Assembly: GCA_963744935.1 (NCBI GenBank)
Contig: CAVUVM010000012.1
Location: forward strand, 372,001 to 436,000
Origin: Bog-473 sp963744935
GTDB taxonomy: Bacteria > Actinomycetota > Acidimicrobiia > Acidimicrobiales > RAAP-2
Reading direction: 5' to 3'
Length of the DNA: 64,000 nucleotides
In this document: in pieces, positions 17,691 to 26,066 of the stretch
How the letters are laid out: every line of letters starts with the position of its first letter
Numbering within the stretch: the stretch's first letter is position 1
Made by a program: the position numbers and the translations under genes
Notes under the pieces: generated by a model
Told to the model about the DNA's origin: nothing
Databases searched by the model: none
Seen by the model: only the letters and a program-made list of their open reading frames with translations

Positions 17691-17841
17691 CTGTGGCGGG
17701 ACCGAGGCGCACCGCCGTCTCAGGTGCGAGAACGCTCCGCCGTTGCCCTCCCGACGTCCCCGGTTAGGAGATAGCCGTCATACGAGGGACTCGGGCCGGC
17801 GACGCTCATGACACGAACAGCATCGAGATCACGGCATCGAC

Positions 17842-18036
17842 ATGGCGCTCGACCTCGGACGGCTTGACCGGGCCGACGCGCTTCTCGGCATCTCACGTGC
17901 CTTCGCCTACGAGGCGGTCGCGCGTGGCGAGCTCCCCGTCATCTGCCTCGGCCGGCGTCTACTCGTGCCCAAGGTCGCCTTGCTCGACCTCGTCAAGCCG
18001 GACCGGCCCGACGAAACAACTAGCGCCGCGCAGTGA
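17842..18036 (+). CDS. Excisionase-like helix-turn-helix protein, 64 residues
   Basis: A short protein whose middle (RADALLGISRAFAYEAVARGELPVICLGRRLLVPKVALLDLV) follows the MerR/excisionase-type HTH pattern: helix, turn, SRxxxYxxxxRGELPxxxxGRRxxVP. Such proteins steer tyrosine or serine recombinases toward excision and normally sit beside an integrase. None is present here, but two large inverted repeats follow at once, so this may be what is left of a recombination module inside cargo block 2. No strong ribosome site precedes the ATG. Confidence 0.65.
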   Translation: MALDLGRLDRADALLGISRAFAYEAVARGELPVICLGRRLLVPKVALLDLVKPDRPDETTSAAQ

Positions 18037-18057
18037 ATCGCAAATCGGCCGCTCAAT

Positions 18058-18089
18058 GAGTGTGGACGTGCACAGCAACGTCCACACTC
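18058..18089. repeat. Inverted repeat with 12-bp perfect stem
   Basis: GAGTGTGGACGT at 18058-18069 is the exact complement of ACGTCCACACTC at 18078-18089, with an 8-base loop. It begins 22 bases after the stop of the excisionase-like gene. It could terminate that transcript, although there is no T-run, or be a protein-binding site of a recombination module. Confidence 0.6.
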
Positions 18090-18145
18090 CTGGTCAAGGC
18101 GTCGGGACGGTGTGTGCGCACGTTGACCCCTTCGATCGACCGGAA

Positions 18146-18207
18146 GAGCCGTCAAGGCCGGCGGAGCCGAGGCGTCCGACGTGTCGGGCGCCGGGCCTTG
18201 ACGGCTC
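18146..18207. repeat. Inverted repeat with 14-bp perfect stem and 34-base loop
   Basis: GAGCCGTCAAGGCC (18146-18159) pairs perfectly with GGCCTTGACGGCTC (18194-18207). The long loop and the lack of a T-run speak against a simple terminator. With the repeat at 18058-18089 and the neighbouring HTH gene it may form an att or regulatory region. Confidence 0.6.
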
Positions 18208-18664
18208 GGGCAGATTCCGGTGGACACAACGGATGTGCCAGCCGTCCGGGCCGGCATGGATGCGCCCCGTCCATTCCCAGTCGATTCTCAATCGCCCGGT
18301 ATGAGTCCGGCGGTTGGGCGGGGTGGCTTCGCACCGAGGCATGTGTGTGGGCGAAATTGGGGTGCGTAAATCCGGACTGACTTGCCGTGTCGAAACGCTC
18401 TCAGCGCAAGGGCCGGCGGACGTATCCATGGACCGCCAAAGCGTTCAGTCGTGGATCGAATGTCGTGGCCGGGTCGCTCGGGCTCGGCGTCGAGCGAGAC
18501 GAACTTTGTCTCCGAGAGCTTCTCGATCCACACCGTGAACGGTTGACGTCACCTCGGTGCCGTCGAGCGCGTACCAGAGCACTGCAGCGTTTCCCAAAGC
18601 TGCGCTCCGACCCCTGGCAACCTGCGTCATGACTCGAGCCTGGCCATCGGACGTGTGGGGGGAC

Positions 18665-19198
18665 CTACGATTTCTGCGCCTCCTCGGCGTCGGCTTCGAG
18701 CTCCTTCTGATCTGCCTTGAGCTGCTTCTCTTCGACCTTGCGCGCCCGCTTCATGGCGGAGCGGACCTTGGCCTCCATGTCGGAAACGGCCACGACGACC
18801 AGGCCGGCTTCACCTTCATCGAGGGACTCGCCTAGGTCTTTGAGGTCGCCACGGCTCATACCCGCAGCAGCGTGACCGGCAACTGAGCCCAGGAGCGCAC
18901 CCGCGCCGGTCGTGCCGAGCAGGAGACCCCCGCCGATGGCGGCGGCCGGGAACAGGACAATCACCAGACCCGTTGCCAGGCCGACCCCGCCCCCGAGCAC
19001 ACCGCCGACGCGGGTGGGGGTCTCGTGCTTCTTCACGATCTTGACCTTGCCCTTGTGGTCGCGCTCGATGACGGCCGCGTCGTAGGAGTCGATCAGGTTG
19101 GCCTCGGTGTGCAGCTCCTTGATGAGCTCGTAGTCCGCCAGGGCGTCTTGCGCATCGCCGTAGACGCCGCAGTACACAAAGAGGGTATCGATGGGCAT
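18665..19198 (-). CDS. DUF1269-family protein with glycine-zipper membrane segment
   Basis: A 177-residue protein: an N-terminal alpha/beta domain (TLFVYCGVYGDAQDALADYELIKELHTEANLIDSYDAAVIERD), a Gly/Ala-rich membrane segment (VGGVLGGGVGLATGLVIVLFPAAAIGGGLLLGTTGAGALLG), and a C-terminal alpha/beta and coiled-coil part ending in KKAQKS-like charged sequence. This is the DUF1269 (COG4803) plan, a membrane-associated protein of unknown function common in actinobacterial stress clusters. AGGAG precedes the ATG at 19198. Belongs to the small-protein stress group 18665-20710. Confidence 0.8.
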   Translation of the reverse strand: MPIDTLFVYCGVYGDAQDALADYELIKELHTEANLIDSYDAAVIERDHKGKVKIVKKHETPTRVGGVLGGGVGLATGLVIVLFPAAAIGGGLLLGTTGAGALLGSVAGHAAAGMSRGDLKDLGESLDEGEAGLVVVAVSDMEAKVRSAMKRARKVEEKQLKADQKELEADAEEAQKS

Positions 19199-19253
19199 TC
19201 ATGTGCTCCTATTCCAATCGAGTGAGGTTCCGAGTCAGCTGCGCTTACAGAAG

Positions 19254-19667
19254 TTAGATGCGGCTCAGTTCTTGTGGACTGAGAGTCGTCTCGACGGGAG
19301 CGCCATAGGCGGCGAGTGCGTAGATCACGATGACGCCGAGCGCAATGTAGGTCAAGGACCAGATCGGGTAGTAGGGCATCCACCAGATGGCGCTGATCGC
19401 ACCGATGGCGCCGGCCGCAATGCCCACCCAGCGCCCGATCTGGGAGCGCCCCATCACTGCGAGCCCGCACAGGATCAAAATGATGCCGACGATCAAGTAG
19501 ACCCAGCCATACGTCTTGAGACTGGTGCCAAAAATGGCATCCTCGAGCTTTTGGGGCACTGCCCCGTGATAGCGGAAAGCCCAAATCGCATCGAAGATCC
19601 GCATGATGCCCGCGACCCCCAGCACGATCGCGGCAAAGAGGATCCATCCGTGTCCCCGATCATTCAT
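19254..19667 (-). CDS. Four-helix membrane protein, DUF7144-like
   Basis: A 137-residue membrane protein with four hydrophobic helices: GWILFAAIVLGVAGIMRIFDAIWAF, YGWVYLIVGIILILCGLAVM, IGRWVGIAAGAIGAISAIWW and WSLTYIALGVIVIYALAAYG. The order and the conserved motifs (RIFDAIWAF, GWVYLIVG, GRWVGI, YPIWSL) match DUF7144 proteins of actinobacteria, of unknown role. ATG 19667 is chosen because the homologous part starts there; upstream in-frame sequence is not protein-like. Confidence 0.8.
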   Translation of the reverse strand: MNDRGHGWILFAAIVLGVAGIMRIFDAIWAFRYHGAVPQKLEDAIFGTSLKTYGWVYLIVGIILILCGLAVMGRSQIGRWVGIAAGAIGAISAIWWMPYYPIWSLTYIALGVIVIYALAAYGAPVETTLSPQELSRI

Positions 19668-19862
19668 TGTGTTCCCCCCGCTCCAACATGCCCGGCCTTC
19701 AACATGGCGAATCACCTTTGTCTAGCCAGTCCACGCTAATCCCGGGCGATCAAAAAGTGAAGGGGAACTAGGTTCTCAACATCCGGGACCTGTCCCTAGT
19801 TGTCCATGTCCGGAGCAAGGAACATAGGCATCGGGCGCATCACCAGGTGCCAAAGGAGGATT

Positions 19863-19964
19863 ATGTTCGCGTATGACTACCCGCTTGCCGACCTGAAGGC
19901 AGAAGGCGTCCTCACCGACGCCGAGTTCGAGGCGCAAAAGGCCAAAGTTCTAGCTTCGGCCTAA
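19863..19964 (+). CDS. 33-residue SHOCT-domain miniprotein
   Basis: A very short gene with AAAGGAGG three bases before its ATG. The product, MFAYDYPLADLKAEGV then LTDAEFEAQKAKVLASA, is almost entirely a SHOCT motif, a short helical hairpin normally found at protein C termini. It is close to the C-terminal SHOCT of the 92-residue protein at 20432-20710 (LAELKSQGILSDAEFEAQKARI). It precedes the DUF6325 gene by 17 bases. Coding is supported by the ribosome site and the recognisable motif. Confidence 0.7.
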   Translation: MFAYDYPLADLKAEGVLTDAEFEAQKAKVLASA

Positions 19965-19981
19965 AACGAAGGGAGTGGAAG

Positions 19982-20419
19982 ATGGCAGAAGAGGGCACCA
20001 CACTGGGGCCGATCAGCTACTTGGTCGTCGAGTTCCCCGGAAGCAAGATGACCGGAGAGGGCTTGCCCATCCTGGTCGATCTCGTCGATCAAGGCGTCGT
20101 CCGAATCCTGGACTTGGTCTTTGTCGCCAAGGGCCAAGACGGCTCGTTGGGAATCATCGCCCTCGCGGATCTGGACCATGACGGGACGATCGACCTCGCT
20201 GTCTTCGAGGGCGTGTCTTCGGGCTTGGTGAGCAAAGAGGACCTTGCTGACGCGGCGCCGGTGATCGCTCCCGGATCGTCTGCCGCCATCTTGATCTTCG
20301 AGAACCGCTGGGCGACGCCGTTCATCCAAGCGCTGCGTCGCGGTGAGGCCCAACTCGTTGCCGCCGGGTATATCCCCCAAAACGATCTTGCCGCCGCACT
20401 CGACGCGGCCGAAGGCTGA
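19982..20419 (+). CDS. DUF6325-family protein
   Basis: A 145-residue soluble protein with GGGAG upstream. The pattern GPISYLVVEFPGSKMTGEGLPILVDLVDQGVVRILDLVFVAK is typical of DUF6325, often placed beside SHOCT proteins and stress-membrane proteins in actinobacteria, as here. It resembles the DUF1269 alpha/beta domain in its pattern of strand and helix. It lies in a plus-strand unit: SHOCT miniprotein, this gene, SHOCT protein, with gaps of 17 and 12 bases. Function unknown. Confidence 0.8.
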   Translation: MAEEGTTLGPISYLVVEFPGSKMTGEGLPILVDLVDQGVVRILDLVFVAKGQDGSLGIIALADLDHDGTIDLAVFEGVSSGLVSKEDLADAAPVIAPGSSAAILIFENRWATPFIQALRRGEAQLVAAGYIPQNDLAAALDAAEG

Positions 20420-20431
20420 AAGGAGACTGAC

Positions 20432-20710
20432 ATGCCACTGCTCCGAGGTATCGCGCACACCGCCGCCATCGCCGGCACGGCCACTGCCGTGTCGAACCGC
20501 GTTTCGCGCCGCCAGCAAAATCGGTGGGCCCAACAGCAAAACCAGCAGTACGCCCAAGAGCAATCTCAGTACGCGCCGCCGCCCCAGCCCGCGGCTCCGG
20601 AGAGAGACCAGGTAGTTCAGCTCAAAGACCTCGCAGAGCTCAAGTCCCAAGGGATCCTCAGCGACGCTGAGTTCGAAGCCCAGAAGGCGCGGATTCTGGC
20701 GGGTCCCTGA
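20432..20710 (+). CDS. SHOCT-domain protein, 92 residues
   Basis: The N-terminal part (MPLLRGIAHTAAIAGTATAVSNRVSRRQQ) is Ala-rich, the middle is a Gln/Pro-rich linker, and the last 30 residues are a SHOCT motif (QLKDLAELKSQGILSDAEFEAQKARI). AAAGGAGA precedes the ATG. SHOCT proteins are thought to act as oligomerisation tags in membrane-stress systems. Gap to the DUF6325 gene is 12 bases, so one transcript is likely. Confidence 0.82.
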   Translation: MPLLRGIAHTAAIAGTATAVSNRVSRRQQNRWAQQQNQQYAQEQSQYAPPPQPAAPERDQVVQLKDLAELKSQGILSDAEFEAQKARILAGP

Positions 20711-20749
20711 GCCGGGGACTTGGAGTGAGATCGAGTCCCCAATGCGGCA

Positions 20750-22330
20750 ATGACGGTTCTAGCCAGCCTACGCAGCGATCGGGGCGTCCGAGTTGCCCTC
20801 GCCGTCGCCGTCCTGGGCGCCGGTGCTGCTGTCGGGTTGTGGGCCGTGCAGCAGAGCGAGGTCCCACCGCTGACAGTTGCGACCGCTAAGCCAGGGACCG
20901 TCAAAGAGAAAGTTGCTGAGCCGGCCACAGTTGACGATGTATCCCAGGCCGACGTGAACTCGGACCTCTCCGGCAGCGTCGAGTCCCTCGACGTGCAGCC
21001 CGGCGATGCGGTCTACGCCGACGAGACGCTCGCCGCAACGGATCCCAACAGCGCCGATGCGACCTTGTACGAGGAGTCCCTCGCACTCAACCAAGACGAG
21101 ACCCAGCTTGCCTCGGACGAGTCCGACCAGTCTCTGCAGTCCGCCGAGGCGGAGTTGGCGACCACCCAGCAAGAGGTCAGCACCGACCAGACGGCTGCCG
21201 CCCAGGAACAGGCCGGCCTGGCAACCCTGCAGGCACAGGACCAGGCGGCGCTTCAACAGTACGAAACAGCGGTATCAAAGGCTGAACAAACCTCGGCGGT
21301 TGACACCGGTGCATTGACCACTGCCCAGGCAACGACGGGCCAGGACCAGGTTGCGCTTGAAACGGCAGAAGAACAATTTGCAGATGCAGGGTGTCCCAAA
21401 CCTCCATCGGGGTCAACCGCTGACTGCACAACTTTGGCCAGCACGGTGACACAAGCGCAGTCAACGGTCACATCGGATGAGGGAACCCTGAGCAGCGATC
21501 AATCCGCCGTAGAAGATGACCAACAGTCCGTCCAGGACGATCAGAGCACTCTCTTGATCGCCGGGCTCAACGACCAGTCGTCGTTGACGCAAGCGAGCGC
21601 GAAGTACACGACAGCCGAGCAGGCGCTCTCGGTTGCGAACGCATCCCTCGCCAACGCGCAAGCAGCAGTTTCGCAATCACAACGCGACGTAGACGTAGTC
21701 ACCCAGGTCGATGCGCAAAGGGTCACCGAAGTTGAAGCGCAGATTCAGTCCCAAAAGGACAGCCTCAAAGAGGATCGCCTGACCGCACCGATCTCGGGGA
21801 CGGTCAAAAGTGTCCAGATCAAGCCAGGAATGGAGGTCAGTTCCGCCCCTTCGGTGCTCACACCAGCGACGAAGCCACCGAGCGCAGCCATCGTGATCGA
21901 CAGCCATGGTTCCCTCGTCGCCGAGACCAACGTGGACGGAGCAAGCGCCGCCAGCATCCATGTTGGCGACCCGGTCCAACTCGCGCTGCCCCAGCACCCG
22001 TCGGTCGAGGGGACGGTGAGTTCGATCGGGATCATCTCGACGGACCAGTCCGGTGCCGAAACGGCGCCCGTCACGGTCATGATCAGCGGGGAACCGCCTG
22101 GCATCTATCCCGGTCTCTCCGCCGAGGCGAACATTACGCTCGTGCAGAAGACGCACGTGTTGAGCGTTCCCTCTGACGCGGTGCACACGAGCGGGACAGG
22201 TACCTTCGTCGACGAACTCGTCAACGGTCGGGGCGTCCGCCACGACGTGCGGGTGGGAGCCGTCGGAACCGAGGTCACGCAAATCTTGTCAGGGCTCTCC
22301 GACGGAACAAAGGTTGTGGTGCCCGGCTGA
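20750..22330 (+). CDS. HlyD/MacA-like efflux adaptor with long coiled coil
   Basis: A 526-residue protein with one N-terminal membrane helix (about residues 13-32), a biotinyl-lipoyl-like half (SGSVESLDVQPGDAVYADETLA, 75-95), a long Gln/Asp/Ser-rich coiled coil (about 100-340), the second lipoyl half (LTAPISGTVKSVQIKPGMEV, about 343-362) and beta-barrel and membrane-proximal domains to the end. This is the membrane-fusion-protein plan of ABC- and RND-type exporters. No transporter gene follows; the next gene is a surface protein. The partner transporter may be elsewhere or lost. Confidence 0.82.
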   Translation: MTVLASLRSDRGVRVALAVAVLGAGAAVGLWAVQQSEVPPLTVATAKPGTVKEKVAEPATVDDVSQADVNSDLSGSVESLDVQPGDAVYADETLAATDPNSADATLYEESLALNQDETQLASDESDQSLQSAEAELATTQQEVSTDQTAAAQEQAGLATLQAQDQAALQQYETAVSKAEQTSAVDTGALTTAQATTGQDQVALETAEEQFADAGCPKPPSGSTADCTTLASTVTQAQSTVTSDEGTLSSDQSAVEDDQQSVQDDQSTLLIAGLNDQSSLTQASAKYTTAEQALSVANASLANAQAAVSQSQRDVDVVTQVDAQRVTEVEAQIQSQKDSLKEDRLTAPISGTVKSVQIKPGMEVSSAPSVLTPATKPPSAAIVIDSHGSLVAETNVDGASAASIHVGDPVQLALPQHPSVEGTVSSIGIISTDQSGAETAPVTVMISGEPPGIYPGLSAEANITLVQKTHVLSVPSDAVHTSGTGTFVDELVNGRGVRHDVRVGAVGTEVTQILSGLSDGTKVVVPG

Positions 22331-22845
22331 TCGGTTCACAAGGCAAGCTGGGCTGGGCTCAAGTTTGGACCCGGTCGAGTTCGAGCTGGTCGGTTAGTCC
22401 CATGGTGCGGCCCAGGCCGCTTCTCATGCAGCGTGAAAGCGTGCCCAACATTTGACTACCTAGTACTACCGACGCTTTACCGGAGGCGACGCTTTACCGG
22501 AGGCGGACCATCCCCGCTACGACACTGTGACTTCTGCGAAGGTTCTTGGTGGGGTGTTCGGGAAAGGTCTGACCCGGAGTGACCTGCGGCCGCGTCGGTC
22601 TGTTCCATAGAGGATCGGCCGATTTTCATACGGGATATAGCGCCAGGTCAGGGCTGTCGACCATGGAGAGTGGGAGCCTTCGCCTGTGGCGAGGGATTCG
22701 CCAAGTGCCTCGGTGTGCTTCGAGCGACGGCAACCCCTGAGCGGGATCACGGCGTTGTGACTGTGTTGTTGGATCCTCCGAGACTCGGGGTCTAGGGTCG
22801 ATCACCGGTTTGTGAGACATCGCTGCGCAGCCGAGAGGGGGCAGG
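22331..22845. other. Intergenic region, 515 bases, with a 17-bp tandem duplication
   Basis: GACGCTTTACCGGAGGC occurs twice in direct tandem at 22471-22487 and 22488-22504. A minus-strand frame at 22517-22750 lacks homology I recognise and is not called. The right end carries the ribosome site (GGGGGCAGG) of the surface-protein gene. Confidence 0.45.
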
Positions 22846-24864
22846 ATGTCGGAAGCTCGGCGTGGCATGAGCCGTTTTCGGCGCACGTTAGGGCCGGTCG
22901 CCGCCGCTCTGGGGCTGAGCAGCGGACTCGTTGTACTCAGTGCGGTGAGTGCCGCGGGATCTTCGGACCCGAGCGTGGAGACCGCATGTAGTGGAACCCT
23001 GAGCGGCTCCGTCTTCACCCTCACCGCCGATTGCGACACGACGGTACCGCTCACGATTCCAGACGGGTTCACCCTCAATGGCGCCGGATTCACGATCACC
23101 GCCCACGACGTCACCCCAGCATCTTTCGACGGCTCAGTGTTGTCGAACGCTGGTACGTCGATGAACGTCGAGGACCTGACGATTATGGGCACAGGGTTCA
23201 CAATGCCCCCAGGGGTTTGTTCGAGGACGACGTTGAACGGCATTTTCTTCAACGGTGCCGGCGGCTCAGTGACCAACGTCAATGTCACGGGGATAACGGA
23301 GAACAGCAATTGTCAAGTTGGACGGGCGATCGTGGCCACCGGAACTGCTGGTCAGACACTCGCGATCACCGGCACCACCGTCAGCGACTACAACAAGAAC
23401 GGGATCCAGGCGTCGGGGATGACCATGAACGTCTCGGGTAGCGTCATCGGACCACCCGCGTCCCTGCCCCCGAGGACCACCGGCCAGAACGGACTGGTGT
23501 ACCTAGACGGTGCCACGGGCACGACCTCGGGCAGCGCCATCTACGGCAACGGCTACGGCGGTGTCGCGAGCGCAAACGTGGCTGTGCTCCTGTTTGGGGC
23601 GACAAACGTCACCTTGACGGGCGACACGATCACGGGCGACGGAACCGACATCGGCGTGGCCGTGGCCCCCGGCAGCACCGGACAACCCAGCACCGGCGTG
23701 ATCGTCGACCGAAATCAGATCGGCCGGACCACCCCCGACGTGCCCGACATCTACGGCTTCGGAGTTGAGTTGGACCCCGGGTCAACCGCGACGGTGACCT
23801 GCAACACCTTCGGCGGCTGGAAGACCGACTCGCCAGGAGTGCCGCCGCAACCACCTTGCATCACGACCACCGAGTTGCCACCCGCCGAACTGAACACTCC
23901 CTATGTGGCCACCTTGGAGGCGGTTGGAGGCACACCGCCCTATACCTGGTCAATCACGTCTGGATCGCTGCCGCCCGGGCTGTCGCTCTCTTCGGACGGA
24001 ACGGTCAGCGGGACTCCCGCCGCGACGGGAACATTCACCTTCTCGCTCGAGGTTGTCGACTCACTGGGTGCCTCGGCACAGGTGACGCAGTCACTTGAAG
24101 TGACGGTCGAAACCAACGCACCGGGCTATTGGCTCGATGCCGCCGACGGAGGCGTTTTTGCATTCGGCTCCGCGACGTTCCATGGATCGGCGGAGCGTCT
24201 CCATCCTGTTGCTCCCGTCGTTGGGATGGCTGCAGGCCCGACGGGTGGTTACTGGCTAGTGGCGTCCGACGGTGGGGTGTTCTCCTTTGGCACGCCATTC
24301 TTCGGATCCCTGGCCGGTCAGGCGCTGGGCGCGCCCATCGTGGGCATGGCCGCCACGCCGGAAGGAGATGGGTACTACCTTGTGGGAGCCAATGGCAGTG
24401 TGTTCGCATTTGGGGCCGCAGTGTTCCGCGGTTCGATGCAGGGCGTTCGCCTCAACGCACCGGTGGTCGGCATCGCCGTCACCGCGGACAATCAGGGCTA
24501 CTACCTCGTGGCGGCCGACGGTGGGGTGTTCGCCTTCGGCGACGCCCGCTTCCAGGGATCGATGGGCGGGCAGAGGATCAACCAGCCCGTGGTTGGCATG
24601 TCCTTCGACGACTCCACCTCGGGTTACTGGCTCGTTGCCCGAGACGGCGGGGTTTTCGCCTTCGACGCCCGCTTCTTCGGGTCCACAGGAGGGTTCCGCC
24701 TTAATGCGCCGGTCGTCGCCCTGTCATCGAACGTGAGCGACTCGGGTTACTACCTCGCTGCATCCGACGGAGGTGTCTTCGCTTTCGCGTCCGCGCCGTT
24801 CCTCGGCTCGATGGGAGGGACACACCTCAATGCACCCGTCGTCGGATCAGCAGCACTCGGCTAG
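22846..24864 (+). CDS. Secreted repeat protein: beta-helix, Ig-like domain and six C-terminal repeats
   Basis: A 672-residue protein with an N-terminal signal segment (RRTLGPVAAALGLSSGLVVLS), a right-handed beta-helix-like region (about 40-340; repeated short strands such as GFTLNGAGFTI and VEDLTIMG), an Ig-like putative-Ig domain (about 345-425; ELNTPYVATLEAVGGTPPYTWSITSGSLPPGL), and six repeats of about 42 residues built on GYWLVASDGGVFSFG followed by GS and L-APVVGMA. The repeats may fold as a small propeller or stacked beta units and are found in surface proteins of Acidimicrobiia-like genomes. No cell-wall anchor seen. Probably secreted; ligand unknown. Confidence 0.75.
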   Translation: MSEARRGMSRFRRTLGPVAAALGLSSGLVVLSAVSAAGSSDPSVETACSGTLSGSVFTLTADCDTTVPLTIPDGFTLNGAGFTITAHDVTPASFDGSVLSNAGTSMNVEDLTIMGTGFTMPPGVCSRTTLNGIFFNGAGGSVTNVNVTGITENSNCQVGRAIVATGTAGQTLAITGTTVSDYNKNGIQASGMTMNVSGSVIGPPASLPPRTTGQNGLVYLDGATGTTSGSAIYGNGYGGVASANVAVLLFGATNVTLTGDTITGDGTDIGVAVAPGSTGQPSTGVIVDRNQIGRTTPDVPDIYGFGVELDPGSTATVTCNTFGGWKTDSPGVPPQPPCITTTELPPAELNTPYVATLEAVGGTPPYTWSITSGSLPPGLSLSSDGTVSGTPAATGTFTFSLEVVDSLGASAQVTQSLEVTVETNAPGYWLDAADGGVFAFGSATFHGSAERLHPVAPVVGMAAGPTGGYWLVASDGGVFSFGTPFFGSLAGQALGAPIVGMAATPEGDGYYLVGANGSVFAFGAAVFRGSMQGVRLNAPVVGIAVTADNQGYYLVAADGGVFAFGDARFQGSMGGQRINQPVVGMSFDDSTSGYWLVARDGGVFAFDARFFGSTGGFRLNAPVVALSSNVSDSGYYLAASDGGVFAFASAPFLGSMGGTHLNAPVVGSAALG

Positions 24865-25121
24865 AAACACGTTTCTCTAGTCCCCCTGGCCTCCGACGCA
24901 TCAGAGGTGCTCGAATTCGAGCACTCGGCGGGAGTCCAGCCGACACGTCCGCCGACCGCCGCGCGCGGGACGACGAACGCCGACGCCGCGAGCACCTCAA
25001 GTCCAAGACCTTCCCTCATCCCTCGGCCCAGCCGACGAAGACGCTTCCCGAAGGAGCCGCGCCCGGGCATCCGCGTCTACGCATCACGTGACACGCCGAA
25101 TGGTTCGCGAGGCCCCTGAAC

Positions 25122-25163
25122 CACGAAATCCCCTCCGAGATCTCTCTCGAGGGGACTTTCGTG
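25122..25163. terminator. Long imperfect hairpin after the surface-protein gene
   Basis: CACGAAA (25122-25128) and CCCCTC (25130-25135) pair with GAGGGG (25149-25154) and TTTCGTG (25157-25163), separated by small bulges and a loop rich in GA/TC. It lies 258 bases after the stop of the surface-protein gene and 34 bases before att site C. There is no T-run, so terminator function is uncertain. Confidence 0.35.
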
Positions 25164-25196
25164 AACGCGACCGGGGTACTTTCCCTATCGCCTCTG

Positions 25197-25385
25197 AGGC
25201 GGGGGGAGGATTTGAACCTCCGACCTTCGGGTTATGAGACCTACTTCGGTCGTCCACCGGCGTCCGCGGGATTCAACTGAGACCCCCCTGATTTGCACTC
25301 TACCTGGGGTAACGCTGCGAACAAGGCTCTGACCAGGAACAGGAATCGTGCATGCAAATTCGGATTCCGTGGGATTTTGTGGGAT
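25197..25385 (-). other. Att site C (junction of cargo blocks 2 and 3)
   Basis: Matches the tRNA 3' half without mismatch from GGCGG at 25198 to GGGTTATGAG, then diverges to ACCTACTTCGGTCGTC. CGTC is at 25251 (+20 from GTTA), TACCTGG at 25301 (+104 from the core start), and the direct pair GTGGGAT at 25369 and 25379 (+172). It shares 31 of 33 bases with site D across the crossover region. It forms the left edge of the 3.0-kb TetR/ATP-grasp-methyltransferase block. Confidence 0.8.
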
Positions 25386-25441
25386 GGTCCAGCGCTCACA
25401 GGGAAGCCGATTGGACGCAACCACCCACATCGGCACTGGCT

Positions 25442-26041
25442 TTATCTGGCACCTCGGCTCCCGCTCGTGCCAGCTCCTCTTTGCAGGATTGGTGAGGCAA
25501 TCTCTATTTGGATGAACGCCGCGAGCAGAGCCTGCAAGGCTGCGAAATCGTCATCCAGCTGACGACGCGAGTGGGAGCGGAACCGTCCACCTACCTCGCT
25601 CACGGCAAAGCCGAGCACCGCGGTGCTGATTAGCCGCTCGACCTGGGCAATACGATCCTCGGGCACGCCGGCGTCACCCAGAGACACGTAGACCGCGCTT
25701 CGAGTCCGTCGAGCGTCGGCCGTCGTCGCAGGCCGCTGCAGGAGGAGAGGGAAGACGCTGGGGTGCCGGTGGGCCGACGCCCGGATGTTCTTGGCAAGCA
25801 TCGAGAGGCGCTCCGGCCACGAAAGCTCGGTGGGCGGAGGGGGGAACTCGGTGAGCAAGAGCTCCACAAGTCCATCGAGCAGGTCGGCCTTGTTGGAGAC
25901 GTGCCGGTAGAGGGCCATGGGCGTGACGCCGAGGCGCTCGGCGACCCCGGCCATGGTGAGTGCCTCGAGGCCAAGGTCGTCGGCGAGCGCGAGTGCTTCG
26001 GTCAGGACTTGTGTCCTATCGATGCGCGCTGGCCTGCCCAC
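25442..26041 (-). CDS. TetR-family repressor, divergent from the ATP-grasp/methyltransferase gene
   Basis: A 199-residue regulator starting at GTG 26041 with VGRPARIDRTQVLTEALALAD. The HTH is at about residues 28-47 (TMAGVAERLGVTPMALYRHV), followed by SNKADLLDGL and a TetR C-terminal ligand domain. The upstream in-frame sequence is not used because it would cover the operator and the neighbouring start. The 25 bases between its GTG and the divergent ATG at 26067 are almost filled by a perfect dyad, so it most likely represses both genes. Confidence 0.88.
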   Translation of the reverse strand: MGRPARIDRTQVLTEALALADDLGLEALTMAGVAERLGVTPMALYRHVSNKADLLDGLVELLLTEFPPPPTELSWPERLSMLAKNIRASAHRHPSVFPLLLQRPATTADARRTRSAVYVSLGDAGVPEDRIAQVERLISTAVLGFAVSEVGGRFRSHSRRQLDDDFAALQALLAAFIQIEIASPILQRGAGTSGSRGAR

Positions 26042-26047
26042 GACAGT

Positions 26048-26066
26048 AAGTATAGGATATATACTT
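26048..26066. promoter_or_regulatory. TetR operator filling the divergent intergenic gap
   Basis: AAGTATA (26048-26054) and TATACTT (26060-26066) are exact complements around GGATA. The dyad ends directly at the ATG of the rightward gene (26067) and seven bases before the GTG of tetR. It is AT-rich in GC-rich surroundings. Possible -10 elements on both strands (TAGGAT rightward, TATACT leftward) lie inside it, at a distance that would give leaderless mRNAs for both genes, so binding would block both promoters. Confidence 0.7.

Larger units (their letters stand above)
18037..18664. other. Gene-free 628-base stretch with two large inverted repeats
   Basis: No credible gene on either strand. 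Apart from the inverted repeats listed separately (18058-18089 and 18146-18207), the sequence is GC-rich and lacks other structure I could recognise. It follows the excisionase-like gene and ends at the stop codon of the DUF1269 gene on the minus strand. Confidence 0.5.

Noticed and set aside
22517..22750. Small minus-strand gene between adaptor and surface-protein genes
   Set aside because: No ribosome site, no family resemblance and atypical composition.
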